Shown here in pieces: positions 18,675 to 26,403 of a stretch of DNA of 64,000 nt. Under the pieces are notes generated by a model. The model was not told the DNA's origin, searched no databases, and saw only the letters and a list, made by a program, of their open reading frames with translations. This DNA comes from Cocleimonas sp. GTDB taxonomy: Bacteria > Pseudomonadota > Gammaproteobacteria > Thiotrichales > Thiotrichaceae. Position 1 is the stretch's first letter. Each line of letters starts with the position of its first letter. The stretch lies in assembly GCA_021647365.1 (NCBI GenBank), contig JAKIUW010000003.1, positions 1-64,000 of the forward strand, given 5' to 3'. Position numbers and translations under genes: made by a program.

Positions 18675-18697
18675 CTTAAAAGTGGGGGGGTGTACTT
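18675..18697 (-). repeat. Single CACACC repeat arm
   Basis: G-rich arm on the plus strand, with TGTACTT instead of TGTGCTT at the end and CTTAAAAG at the beginning. It lies between the Atm1-type gene and the catalase-like lipoprotein gene. Confidence 0.8.
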
Positions 18698-18811
18698 CTA
18701 AATTCTAGCGTATGAAGCACGCCCTGCAAGACTTATTATTGAAAAATAAAATTTATAGTTAGAGGCGATATGAAATAAGTATTGTTTGAATTTATATGCT
18801 AATTTAAGAGT

Positions 18812-19771
18812 ATGATTCGCTTAAATATAATACTCACATCGATACTTCTTTTGCTTTCAGCTTGTGTGACTAGCTCCCCAGTTGTTCAAAAAAACTTTGA
18901 AGGAAGTAAAACTAATCAATTTAATGCCGTTTGGGAGCAAATAAAATCTGATCCTGTAGCAAAGCTACCTCAAGTTAAAGTTTCATATAGAAAGTTAGTG
19001 GCTCATGGTAAGAATATTATTCTGTCAGATGCTAAAAGAACGTTAAATAGCCATTCAGATATTCTTCCCTATTTTGAAAAATTAGCTCACCCGAATGGTG
19101 TCTGTTTTAAAGGGGTATGGAGTATTACAACTTCAAATAAGTATTCGGGTTATTTTAAACAAAATACTAAGGCTTTGATTATTGTTCGAGCTTCCTCTGC
19201 AATGTCGAATACAAAAAGCGGGAAATTACGATCTTTCGGGTTTGCAGGGAAAATTTTTCCGACGATGAACCCATTAAAAATCAACTTAGAAAATACCGCT
19301 AACTTCTTCCTCATTGATGATCTTGGAGGCACTAGAGCACAGTATTATACTGATGTGACATTAACGAATAGCCCTCCTGCAACTATTACGAGTGAGGTTG
19401 TAAAAAGTTTGTTATATGCGATTAAGCTAGCGCGTACATTTTCTCAATCAGACAAAAACCCGAAAGTAAGACAAGTATACGAAATATCGCAATTAGGAAA
19501 TACAAGTAATAGCTCAGTGATTACGCCTAGATGGATGAAAGTAAAGGCGCTATCTGGACAGACCGTTAATAAATCTGATTTTAGAAATGAGTTAAGTATT
19601 AATAGTAATAACTTGGTTTTTAGAATCTCGGTGGCGAGTGAAATTGTTAACGGAAAAAAGGATTGGATGGATATAGGGTTAATTACTTTGGATAGCTCAG
19701 TTATTTCTGATTCATGTGACCATAGATTACATTTTCATCATCCAAAATGGCGTTCGGACTTAACTCATTAG
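18812..19771 (+). CDS. Lipoprotein resembling the catalase fold
   Basis: A 319-residue lipoprotein. The signal peptide ends in the lipobox LLSAC with Cys18. The middle part reads like the heme-catalase core: HPNGVCFKGVWSIT (start of the barrel, with a His where catalases have the catalytic His region), YSGYFK, IIVRASSAM (compare the catalase VRFST) and RSFGFAGKIFPT (compare RGFAxKFYT), then NFFLIDDLGG. The C-terminus (CDHRLHFHHPKWRSDL) appears in similar hypothetical proteins I remember. No proximal heme-Tyr motif is obvious, so heme binding is unproven. It stands alone between two repeat arms in the same orientation. Confidence 0.6.
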   Translation: MIRLNIILTSILLLLSACVTSSPVVQKNFEGSKTNQFNAVWEQIKSDPVAKLPQVKVSYRKLVAHGKNIILSDAKRTLNSHSDILPYFEKLAHPNGVCFKGVWSITTSNKYSGYFKQNTKALIIVRASSAMSNTKSGKLRSFGFAGKIFPTMNPLKINLENTANFFLIDDLGGTRAQYYTDVTLTNSPPATITSEVVKSLLYAIKLARTFSQSDKNPKVRQVYEISQLGNTSNSSVITPRWMKVKALSGQTVNKSDFRNELSINSNNLVFRISVASEIVNGKKDWMDIGLITLDSSVISDSCDHRLHFHHPKWRSDLTH

Positions 19772-19794
19772 TTTATTGTAAATAAAATCATAAG

Positions 19795-19823
19795 CATCAT
19801 GTAAAAGTGGAGGGGTGTGCTTT
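19795..19823 (-). repeat. Single CACACC repeat arm after the catalase-like lipoprotein gene
   Basis: G-rich arm beginning CATCATGTAAAAGTGG and ending GGGGTGTGCTT, with an A interrupting the G-run. It starts 24 bp past the stop codon. Confidence 0.85.
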
Positions 19824-19999
19824 AATAATATGCTTTCTATCCTCATACATTGACCGTTTAAGTCTTTGTCTCGCAGTATCAGCCGTTAGCGGTATAAGGG
19901 ATGTCATATAGCTAAAAGCATTGCTATTATTCTTTCCAGTTGCTGGCGAGTAACTTAAAAAACAAATGAATTAAATAAAAACTCCAAATTTTATTGAAA

Positions 20000-20190
20000 G
20001 CAAGATAGGATACACCAGTTGTAATCAGGGATTGATTATGGCATCAAAGGTTTTTAGGAATCTTTGTTTGTTCTAAAGGACATTAACAACTGGGAGCCAA
20101 GGATGGCTCATTATTCGAAGAAGACCCCAGTTGGGCTTCTTTATCAAAATACCTCTACGGATCTACAAGTCTGTAGGGGTATTTTTTTGA
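20000..20190 (+). ncRNA. Candidate CsrB/RsmZ-type small RNA sequestering CsrA
   Basis: A gene-free stretch with seven GGA triplets in about 160 bases (at 20008, 20029, 20057, 20078, 20093, 20101 and 20159), ending in a strong intrinsic terminator. The best element is a hairpin GAGCC / GGCTC with hexaloop AAGGAT (20094-20109), the form recognised by CsrA/RsmA. A second weaker hairpin (CAAAG ... CTTTG, 20045-20065) also has AGGA in its loop. A third stem (AAGAAG ... CTTCTT, 20119-20142) precedes the terminator. No GacA/UvrY box and no clear promoter were seen, so the 5' end is only approximate. It converges with the coiled-coil gene that follows. Confidence 0.55.
20147..20188 (+). terminator. 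Strong intrinsic terminator of the candidate small RNA
   Basis: The stem AAAATACC-CTAC pairs with GTAG-GGTATTTT across a loop of about 14 bases, followed by an unbroken run of seven T. A-rich 5' flank and T-rich 3' flank could let it work on both strands, serving the converging gene at 20222 too. Confidence 0.8.
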
Positions 20191-20221
20191 ATGTGATTTA
20201 GTGATGAGTTTTACAAAGGTC

Positions 20222-21616
20222 TTACTTGTTAGAAGAGCTCTTAATATTCTTAAAGAATGATAGAGGCGTGAAGTCGCCACTCGCCATTTTATATTCCGTA
20301 TCAAAAATCGTATTTGATTCCTTCTCTTCTTCTGTTTGTTGCTCTAAGTGAGTATCTCTACTGTCGTTTGTGGTCTCTGCATCATTGGTATCTGTGCTGT
20401 CCTCAGTATTGCCTATACCTTCTGATCTTTCTTTAATATCTGTTTCAATATCTTTTAGCTCATCAAGCATATGCTTGGTTTCATCTACTCGGCTACGAAT
20501 ATCGGTAAACATATCGTGAGTTGAATCTAAAGTGGTTGAGAGCTTCATTATTTTAGAATAATCAAGCAGCTCTAAATTCTTTTGAGTTTGCGTATTAATA
20601 TTGTGGCTTTGTTCTTCATGGCGGCGCATGGTCTCGATGTGTTTACGACTTTCATCAATGTTTGCCGTAAGCTCTTGTCGGGCTAAATCTGCGACCTGAA
20701 AAGTACTATCGAATTGCTCATAAGCTTGCTCTTCATAAACAGTCAGTTCATTTGAGAAGCCTTGCAGTGATTTTTCTGCTACTTTTTGGTGTTGTTTTAA
20801 AAGCTCTAATAGCTTATTTGATTCTTCAAGGGTTTCTTCAAGGCTTTTGGTTACTTGTTCAGAAATATTTGAGCTATTGCTGACAACTTCTTCTTGTTCT
20901 TTGTGTTTACTTAAGAAGTCTTGAAGTAAATCTTGCGAAAGCTCTTTTTGGCGTTGCATGGTTTCTATGCCGTCATCAACTTTGGCCAAGTTTTCATCTA
21001 ACCCACTTTGTACTTTGCCAATAACTGAAATAGTTTCGTGCAGCTGATCATTCCAATAATCTTGAATATCATTCATACGGATGCTGACATGATCGGACAC
21101 TTCTTTTAGTTCTTTTTCGTGTTTTATAACTTTTTCAGTAACTTCTAAAATCTTTTCGTTGTGCTTATCTGCAAGGTCAATTTTGCTAGTCAGTCGATTA
21201 GCCTTATCCTGCATGTCTTTGACAAGCTCACTGGTTTCCTCTTCTTTTTCTCGAATACTTGCGGCGGCAGAAATCACATGGTCTTTTTCGGCTTCTGCTT
21301 CTATGCGTAATTCTTTAATTAGCTTTTTTTCACGATTAGCGGCCCATCGACCCAGAAATAAAACCAAAACAGAAATAATCAGGGCAGAAGCAACAATGCC
21401 TGCGACAACCAATTCAATAATGTAAGTGAGTGGGCTGTTTGATTTTACAGTTTCTGCGGTGGTCGCTAATAGTTCAGAAGGTGTTCCTGTTTGTGGAGCT
21501 TCTGCTGCAGTTACAGCGGGCGTGTTTTGTAGGTAGTCTTGAAGACCTGTCGCGATAGCGTCAAAAGAAAATAGACTGATCAGAATCAGAAAACTTAAGC
21601 TGGCGATGGTCTTCAT
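20222..21616 (-). CDS. Exported or membrane-anchored long coiled-coil protein
   Basis: I do not recognise this gene. A signal-like N-terminus (FLILISLFSFDAIA, ending about residue 22) is followed by a short Ala/Thr-rich stretch and a second hydrophobic span (IIELVVAGIVASALIISVLVLF, about 65-88). A basic stop-transfer (GRWAANREKKLIK) comes next. About 300 residues are then almost wholly helical and charged, with heptad character and few prolines. The tail is acidic and Thr/Asp/Glu-rich before a final GDFTPLSFFKNI. If the first segment is cleaved, the coiled coil is cytoplasmic. It is convergent with the candidate small RNA and downstream of terC on the same strand. Confidence 0.65.
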   Translation of the reverse strand: MKTIASLSFLILISLFSFDAIATGLQDYLQNTPAVTAAEAPQTGTPSELLATTAETVKSNSPLTYIIELVVAGIVASALIISVLVLFLGRWAANREKKLIKELRIEAEAEKDHVISAAASIREKEEETSELVKDMQDKANRLTSKIDLADKHNEKILEVTEKVIKHEKELKEVSDHVSIRMNDIQDYWNDQLHETISVIGKVQSGLDENLAKVDDGIETMQRQKELSQDLLQDFLSKHKEQEEVVSNSSNISEQVTKSLEETLEESNKLLELLKQHQKVAEKSLQGFSNELTVYEEQAYEQFDSTFQVADLARQELTANIDESRKHIETMRRHEEQSHNINTQTQKNLELLDYSKIMKLSTTLDSTHDMFTDIRSRVDETKHMLDELKDIETDIKERSEGIGNTEDSTDTNDAETTNDSRDTHLEQQTEEEKESNTIFDTEYKMASGDFTPLSFFKNIKSSSNK

Positions 21617-21695
21617 AGTATTTCCTTTAATTACTATGCGCTGTTTAGTTAGACTGCGCGAGGGCGATACTATTGTTAGTATTGTTCTTTGTATC

Positions 21696-21762
21696 TAATC
21701 AAATAGGGTTTGTGCATACAACTGTTGTATAAGTAGTGTACAACAAAACCCTTGTTTGATTA
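21696..21762. other. Long imperfect inverted repeat between terC and the coiled-coil gene
   Basis: Arms TAATCAAATAGGGTTT (21696-21711) and AAAACCCTTGTTTGATTA (21745-21762) pair with one or two bulges. A smaller palindrome, ATACAAC/GTTGTAT, lies in the loop (21716-21730). It sits downstream of terC and upstream of the coiled-coil gene. There is no T-run, so it is not a simple terminator. It could be an operator, an RNA processing site or a leader structure. Confidence 0.5.
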
Positions 21763-21827
21763 ATCATTTTGTAGACTATTTTTATCTTCTATCTTCACAA
21801 TTGAATTTTAGACATGGTGTGACGACT

Positions 21828-22622
21828 TTATGCATCACCATTATGAGGATTGTTGCCTTTCATTGCCATTAAACGCTTGTTGTAACGACCTTGTACCATT
21901 TCAACTACGACCATAACAAATATCGCCAAGTAGAATGTGCCTTTACTCATGGCAGTAATCTCAGCACCAAATAAGTGTAAATTCGCATCATGAGCGCCTT
22001 CTGAAAGCAACATAACGCCTACCAGCAATAAAATGAATAATCCCACAACCTCGTACATTCTATTTTTTTGTAAAAACTCGGTGATCCTATCGGCCAAGAC
22101 GACCATTAAAATGCCACCAATAACAATAGCGGTAGCCATGATGTAAAAGTTCTTCGTCAGTGCCATGGCGCTTAAAATTGAGTCAAACGAGAAGATAGCA
22201 TTCATAATAACGATAGAGAACAGCACGCTTGCGTAGGATGAAATTTTACGTTTTTTGTTGACGTTTTCTTCAAGCATCATCATGTGAGATATTTCTTTGA
22301 TAGCAGTGTAGATAAGGAAGACACCACCGATTAAGACAACGATACTTTTGAGGTTGAAGTGTCCTTCAATAACGCCTTTTATATCGAGCGAGAATAGTTC
22401 TTTTGTGAATGTACCTAATACTTTTAATAAGGCAAATAACAAAACGATGCGTAATAAAACCGCTAAACCAATACCCCATTTACGAATAGATGCTTGTTTT
22501 GGTGCTTCAACACGACGCGATTCGAGTGCGATGTAGAGTAGGTTGTCAAAACCTAATACGGCTTGCAGCATAACTAACATACCAAGCGTTAATAAGTTTT
22601 CGATTGTAAAAAGACCTTCCAT
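21828..22622 (-). CDS. terC: TerC-family membrane protein
   Basis: Integral membrane protein of the TerC/Alx family, linked in other bacteria to manganese export and metal loading of secreted enzymes. The 264 residues form about seven spans. The family acidic residues are visible in the spans as VLGFDNLLYIAL near residue 23 and AIFSFDSILSAMAL in the middle. The basic/acidic connector ESRRVEAPKQASIRKWGI is also typical. It starts 13 bp after the YpmS-like gene on the same strand, so the two are probably co-transcribed. I looked for the yybP-ykoY manganese riboswitch that often precedes such genes. The 13-bp gap leaves no room for it here. Confidence 0.88.
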   Translation of the reverse strand: MEGLFTIENLLTLGMLVMLQAVLGFDNLLYIALESRRVEAPKQASIRKWGIGLAVLLRIVLLFALLKVLGTFTKELFSLDIKGVIEGHFNLKSIVVLIGGVFLIYTAIKEISHMMMLEENVNKKRKISSYASVLFSIVIMNAIFSFDSILSAMALTKNFYIMATAIVIGGILMVVLADRITEFLQKNRMYEVVGLFILLLVGVMLLSEGAHDANLHLFGAEITAMSKGTFYLAIFVMVVVEMVQGRYNKRLMAMKGNNPHNGDA

Positions 22623-22634
22623 TTTGTTTCTCCG

Positions 22635-23339
22635 TTATTCCTTTAATTTTATCTTTAGTTCGCCTTCAATAACGCGAATATTGTCCACGCCATCAGAAAA
22701 TGATTTCCAAAAACCTTCGTCTCCACCAAATTCTTTGACGAGGTCTACATTTTTGAGATTACCTAACCAAGCATTGGGAATAGGTACACCCCAGACACTT
22801 ACTCCTTTTAAAATAACAATAGGTCTACCATTAGCATAAGCTAATTCGGCGCCCGCTTTAGCTTTTAGGGTTTTACCACCTAAGAATGGGAAATCAGGAT
22901 CAAGCGGTATAATCATCTTCGCACTGGCGAGGTTGTCAGCAAGATCAATCGCTACTTTATCAGCAAGATCAGTATTTTTTGCAAGTATAGCGTTAAGCTC
23001 TTTCTCGCTAAAAGTAATTTCACGTTTGGCGTTTACTTCGCTATAAGGCTCAGGTTCTAGGGTATTTGCGGTGTCGGATGCTATTTCTGCAGAGTCAGCA
23101 GAAGAGGACGGCAGTGTTGGCAAGCCAAACTGCTTTAGCTTTGTATTCAGTACAGATTCTTCACGTTGGTTTAATTCTACAGGTGTTAATTGCTTTGGGA
23201 ACAGGTAATAGTTGATAACAAAGACAGTTGCGACAACTGAAATAATAACAGTAATCAGCATGATACCTAATGTTCGTAGGCATCCTCCTTTTTTTGAATC
23301 TTTGTTTTCGTTTTCCGAAAAATTATCCAAGTTGTCCAT
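22635..23339 (-). CDS. Single-span protein resembling the YpmS (DUF2140) family
   Basis: An acidic N-terminus with a Lys-Lys-Gly-Gly-Cys motif precedes one span (LGIMLITVIISVVATVFVIN). An extracytoplasmic domain follows with ITFSEKELNAILAKN near the middle and ELKIKLKE at the end, both features I associate with YpmS-like proteins. Function is unknown. Two starts are possible: 23339 (MDNLDNF, used here) and 23375, twelve codons earlier. Neither has a clear ribosome-binding site. It lies 13 bp before terC. It is divergent from ccmA, with a CACACC arm in the shared 5' region. Confidence 0.65.
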   Translation of the reverse strand: MDNLDNFSENENKDSKKGGCLRTLGIMLITVIISVVATVFVINYYLFPKQLTPVELNQREESVLNTKLKQFGLPTLPSSSADSAEIASDTANTLEPEPYSEVNAKREITFSEKELNAILAKNTDLADKVAIDLADNLASAKMIIPLDPDFPFLGGKTLKAKAGAELAYANGRPIVILKGVSVWGVPIPNAWLGNLKNVDLVKEFGGDEGFWKSFSDGVDNIRVIEGELKIKLKE

Positions 23340-23433
23340 ATTAATCAAGCTTTGAGAATTCGTGACGAATATCATACAGAAGTTAAAGGTAAGACACTAA
23401 TTTCATTGCAGACTTATGATCATACAATGCTCT

Positions 23434-23456
23434 TGTAAAAGTGGGGGGGTGTGCTT
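23434..23456 (-). repeat. CACACC repeat arm just upstream of ccmA
   Basis: A full G-rich arm with a run of seven G ends 11 bp before the ccmA ATG, so it lies in the ccmA promoter or leader. Unlike most copies it is between divergent genes and cannot be a 3' terminator of either. Confidence 0.85.
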
Positions 23457-23467
23457 ACACTATCGCC

Positions 23468-24118
23468 ATGACCCTCGAAGTTAAAAACCTACAATGCATC
23501 CGTGGAGATCGTGAGCTATTCACCGATCTTTCATTCCAGTTGGAAGAGAGCCAATTAATGATGCTAGAAGGGCAAAATGGTAGTGGTAAAACAACGCTGT
23601 TACGTTCTCTTTGTGGTTTGTATTTACAAGATCAGGGCGAGATTCTTTGGAATGGTATTTCCATTAAGAAACAAGATGAAGATTATCGTCGAGAGTTACT
23701 TTATCTTGGGCATCTTAATGGCATAAAAGCAGATTTGACGGTGCTTGAAAATCTACGATTCAACGCCACGTTAGCAGGCAAAATCCCTTCTACTGATAAG
23801 CTGATGCAGGCCTTAGATACAATTGGTCTGTACGCGTTCGAGGACTTTCCAACATCCCAGCTATCCCAAGGGCAAAAACGCCGTGTGGCGCTGGCGCGTT
23901 TATTAATCAGCAAAGCAAAATTGTGGATATTAGACGAGCCTTTTGTCGCATTGGATATCGCTGCCGTAGAGTTGTTGCAATCTATCATTGCTAATCATGT
24001 AGATAATGGCGGTATGGTGATTTTAACCACGCACCAAGAAGTGCCGTTGACTTCAGGGAAGATTAAACGCCTATCATTATCAGAAGAACAGGATAACCTA
24101 CCGAGTAGCGCTAAATGA
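23468..24118 (+). CDS. ccmA: CcmA, ATPase of the heme exporter CcmABCD
   Basis: ABC ATPase that powers release of holo-CcmE from CcmC during cytochrome c maturation. Walker A is GQNGSGKTTLL, the signature LSQGQKRRVALARL, and Walker B LWILDEPFVALD; 216 residues, the family norm. I use the ATG at 23468 (MTLEVKNL). A longer reading starts at a GTG inside the upstream repeat and adds nine residues that the family lacks. No convincing Shine-Dalgarno precedes the ATG; the G-run of the repeat is the only purine block nearby, at about 18 bases. The stop overlaps ccmB by 4 bp. Confidence 0.95.
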   Translation: MTLEVKNLQCIRGDRELFTDLSFQLEESQLMMLEGQNGSGKTTLLRSLCGLYLQDQGEILWNGISIKKQDEDYRRELLYLGHLNGIKADLTVLENLRFNATLAGKIPSTDKLMQALDTIGLYAFEDFPTSQLSQGQKRRVALARLLISKAKLWILDEPFVALDIAAVELLQSIIANHVDNGGMVILTTHQEVPLTSGKIKRLSLSEEQDNLPSSAK

Positions 24119-24786
24119 TGAGTGCATTTTGGGTTCTGTTAAAGCGTGATTTATTGCTCGCATTGCGCCGTCGCAGTGAGATATTTACCGTGTTATTTTT
24201 CTTTCTGATTGTCATCAGCTTGTTTCCACTAGGCGTAGGCAGTGAAGACGCAACACTAAAAAAGATAGCTCCAGGCGTGGTGTGGATTGCCGCACTACTG
24301 GCATCAACTTTGGCGCTAGATCGCCTCTTTGCGAATGATTATTTGGATGGCACGCTGGAGCAATTAACCCTAGCACCACAGTCATTATCCGTCATGGTGT
24401 TTGCGAAAATGATTGCGCATTGGTTATTGACAGGATTACCACTGGTTTTAATTGCACCTTTAGTGGGTTTGTTTTATCACCTGCCAAGCAACACGATTGG
24501 TGTGATGATGTTAGTGTTATTGCTCGGCACGCCTGTGCTTAGCATGATTGGTGCGATAGCCGCCGCATTAACGCTAGGGTTACGCGGAGGCGGTGTGTTA
24601 GTGTCGTTATTGGTGTTGCCTTTGTATATTCCTGTATTGGTATATGGTGCTGGCGCGATTTCGGCTAGTATGGTTGAAGGTCTGTCGATACAGCCGTACT
24701 TATTATTGCTGTCGGCCTTTATGTTGTTGGCATTGATTTTTTCACCATGGGCTACGGCCGCCGCATTGAAAATTTCGTTAGAATAG
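24115..24786 (+). CDS. ccmB: CcmB, membrane subunit of the heme exporter
   Basis: Six-span permease partner of CcmA. The 223 residues begin with the typical FWVLLKRDLLLALRRRSE, followed by IAALLASTLALDRLFANDYLDGTLEQL, which is strongly conserved in CcmB and split here by its spans. It starts within the ccmA stop (ATGA), so translation is coupled. A perfect repeat hairpin lies between this gene and ccmC and may reduce read-through. Confidence 0.95.
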   Translation: MMSAFWVLLKRDLLLALRRRSEIFTVLFFFLIVISLFPLGVGSEDATLKKIAPGVVWIAALLASTLALDRLFANDYLDGTLEQLTLAPQSLSVMVFAKMIAHWLLTGLPLVLIAPLVGLFYHLPSNTIGVMMLVLLLGTPVLSMIGAIAAALTLGLRGGGVLVSLLVLPLYIPVLVYGAGAISASMVEGLSIQPYLLLLSAFMLLALIFSPWATAAALKISLE

Positions 24787-24861
24787 AATAGCAACAACTG
24801 ATAAATGTTAATGACAGGTTGAATGAGTTCATTAAGAATGTGTTTAATGAGATAAATTATT

Positions 24862-24926
24862 AAGCACACCCCCCCACTTTTACATGATGTTATAAATACA
24901 TCATGTAAAAGTGGGGGGGTGTGCTT
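24862..24926. repeat. Perfect CACACC hairpin inside the ccm operon
   Basis: Two 29-base arms (24862-24890 and 24898-24926) are exact inverted copies with a 7-base loop TATAAAT. Each arm has seven C or G in its run. The G-arm continues with TTTT and AG. It lies 75 bp after ccmB and 25 bp before ccmC. Such a stem followed by CTTTT would be expected to act as a terminator or attenuator within the operon. Confidence 0.92.
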
Positions 24927-24951
24927 TTAGAAGCATAGATGTGCCACTTAT

Positions 24952-25695
24952 ATGAAGATAAATTGGTTTAAATATTCAGCTCCCATGAACTTTTACCCAC
25001 TCGCGGGTAAGTTGATCCCTATTTTTTGGCTCGCAGCTATTGTGCTCACTGCTATTGGTTTGTACTGGGGCTTTTTCAAAACAGCCGATGCCATGGATAA
25101 TGGTATGAAAGAGTATTACCGCATTATCTATGTACATGTTGCATCCGCATGGATGGCGATGTGGCTTTATGCTGTGATGGTTGCATGGGCGATGATTGGG
25201 TTGATTTTCAATACACGCTTATCATTTATGATGGCATCCGCTACCGCGATTACAGGCACAATCATGACTATTATTGCCCTCGTAACAGGCGCAATTTGGG
25301 GCAAAACAAGCTGGGGAACTTGGTGGGATTGGGATCCAAAGCTAACCACCTTCTTAATCCTGCTATTTGTCTATATAGGCTATATTGCGCTACAGTCAGC
25401 GATTGATGATACGCGCCGTTCTGATAAAGCTTCTGCACTGTTAGCTTTAGTTGGCTTGGCGATAGTGCCAGTTATTTACTATGCGGTAAATTGCCCTGAT
25501 CCAAATCAATGTGCTTCGCTACATCAAGAATCATCATTAAAGCGTGTGGAATCTAATATTCTTATTGGTATGTTAGTTACAACCCTAGGTTTTTGGATGT
25601 ATAGTTTTGCTACGATATTGATGCGTGCAAGAAATATCATCCTAGAACGTGAACGAAATACGAGTTGGGTGTCTAAGCTTAATGAGGTAAACTGA
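24952..25695 (+). CDS. ccmC: CcmC, heme-handling protein of the cytochrome c maturation system
   Basis: Six-span membrane protein that presents heme to CcmE. The WWD signature appears as WGTWWDWDPKLT, with the conserved flanking histidines at YVHVASAW and in the later SLHQES loop. The length is 247 residues. The stop codon overlaps the ccmD start by one base (TGATG). The ribosome-binding site is weak. It may depend on its own promoter because of the hairpin upstream. Confidence 0.96.
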   Translation: MKINWFKYSAPMNFYPLAGKLIPIFWLAAIVLTAIGLYWGFFKTADAMDNGMKEYYRIIYVHVASAWMAMWLYAVMVAWAMIGLIFNTRLSFMMASATAITGTIMTIIALVTGAIWGKTSWGTWWDWDPKLTTFLILLFVYIGYIALQSAIDDTRRSDKASALLALVGLAIVPVIYYAVNCPDPNQCASLHQESSLKRVESNILIGMLVTTLGFWMYSFATILMRARNIILERERNTSWVSKLNEVN

Positions 25696-25868
25696 TGAGC
25701 GAATTTTTCCACATGGGTGGTTATGGTGCCTATATTTGGAGTGCTATGGCAACAGCATTAGTTTTGATGTTGTTAGAACCAATGATGTTAGTAGTAAAAA
25801 GACGCGCCGTTTTAAAAGATATAAAACGCATTAAGCGTCTCGAAGAAAGACAAAATCGTAAGAACTAA
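25695..25868 (+). CDS. ccmD: CcmD, small membrane subunit of the heme exporter
   Basis: A 57-residue protein with a short N-terminus containing HMGGYGAYIW, the recognised CcmD motif, one span (SAMATALVLMLLEPMMLVV) and a basic helical tail. Its position between ccmC and ccmE is the standard one. It starts at the ATG overlapping the ccmC stop and ends 46 bp before ccmE. Confidence 0.92.
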   Translation: MSEFFHMGGYGAYIWSAMATALVLMLLEPMMLVVKRRAVLKDIKRIKRLEERQNRKN

Positions 25869-25914
25869 ATAAAACTAAACTAATAGAGTTAAAGTTAAAT
25901 TAAGGTAAAGAAAA

Positions 25915-26403
25915 ATGAAACCAAGAAATAAACGAGTGATGTTTGTTGTGTTAGCGCTAGTGATGGTCGGTGCGGCATCAGCATTAATTAGCACTGCCAT
26001 GAAAGGCAATCTAAATTATTTGTATGCGCCGGAGCAAGTCTTAGCAGGCGAAGTACCTGAGGGAACAGTGTTTCGACTGGGCGGCTTGGTGAAAAAAGAT
26101 AGCTTAAAACGTAGTGAAACAGAATTAGAAGCACGTTTTATCGTTACGGATAACCGTGGAAACGAAATAACCGTTGTTACCCATAATATATTGCCCGATC
26201 TTTTTCAAGAAGAAAAAAGCCAAGTGTCACGCGGTAAAATGAATGATAAAGGTGAGTTTATTGCCGAAGAAGTGCTGGCAAAACATGATTCAGAATATAT
26301 GCCTGCAGAGCTAAAAGACGTACTAGCCAAAGAACATACGCCCGCACCCGTCAATGTAGATGGTTCAGAGATTAAGAATATGACCAAGGGTCAAAAAATA
26401 TGA
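25915..26403 (+). CDS. ccmE: CcmE, periplasmic heme chaperone
   Basis: Membrane-anchored OB-fold protein that binds heme covalently and passes it to apocytochromes. One N-terminal span (MFVVLALVMVGAASALI) is followed by the conserved YLYAPEQVLAGEVPEG segment. The heme-binding His124 lies in LAKHDSEYMP, with Tyr128 of the HxxxY motif. The length is 162 residues. It overlaps ccmF by 4 bp. Confidence 0.96.
   Translation: MKPRNKRVMFVVLALVMVGAASALISTAMKGNLNYLYAPEQVLAGEVPEGTVFRLGGLVKKDSLKRSETELEARFIVTDNRGNEITVVTHNILPDLFQEEKSQVSRGKMNDKGEFIAEEVLAKHDSEYMPAELKDVLAKEHTPAPVNVDGSEIKNMTKGQKI

Noticed and set aside
21623..22634. Manganese riboswitch (yybP-ykoY) for terC
   Set aside because: Only 13 bp separate terC from the gene upstream, and no such structure is seen before that gene.
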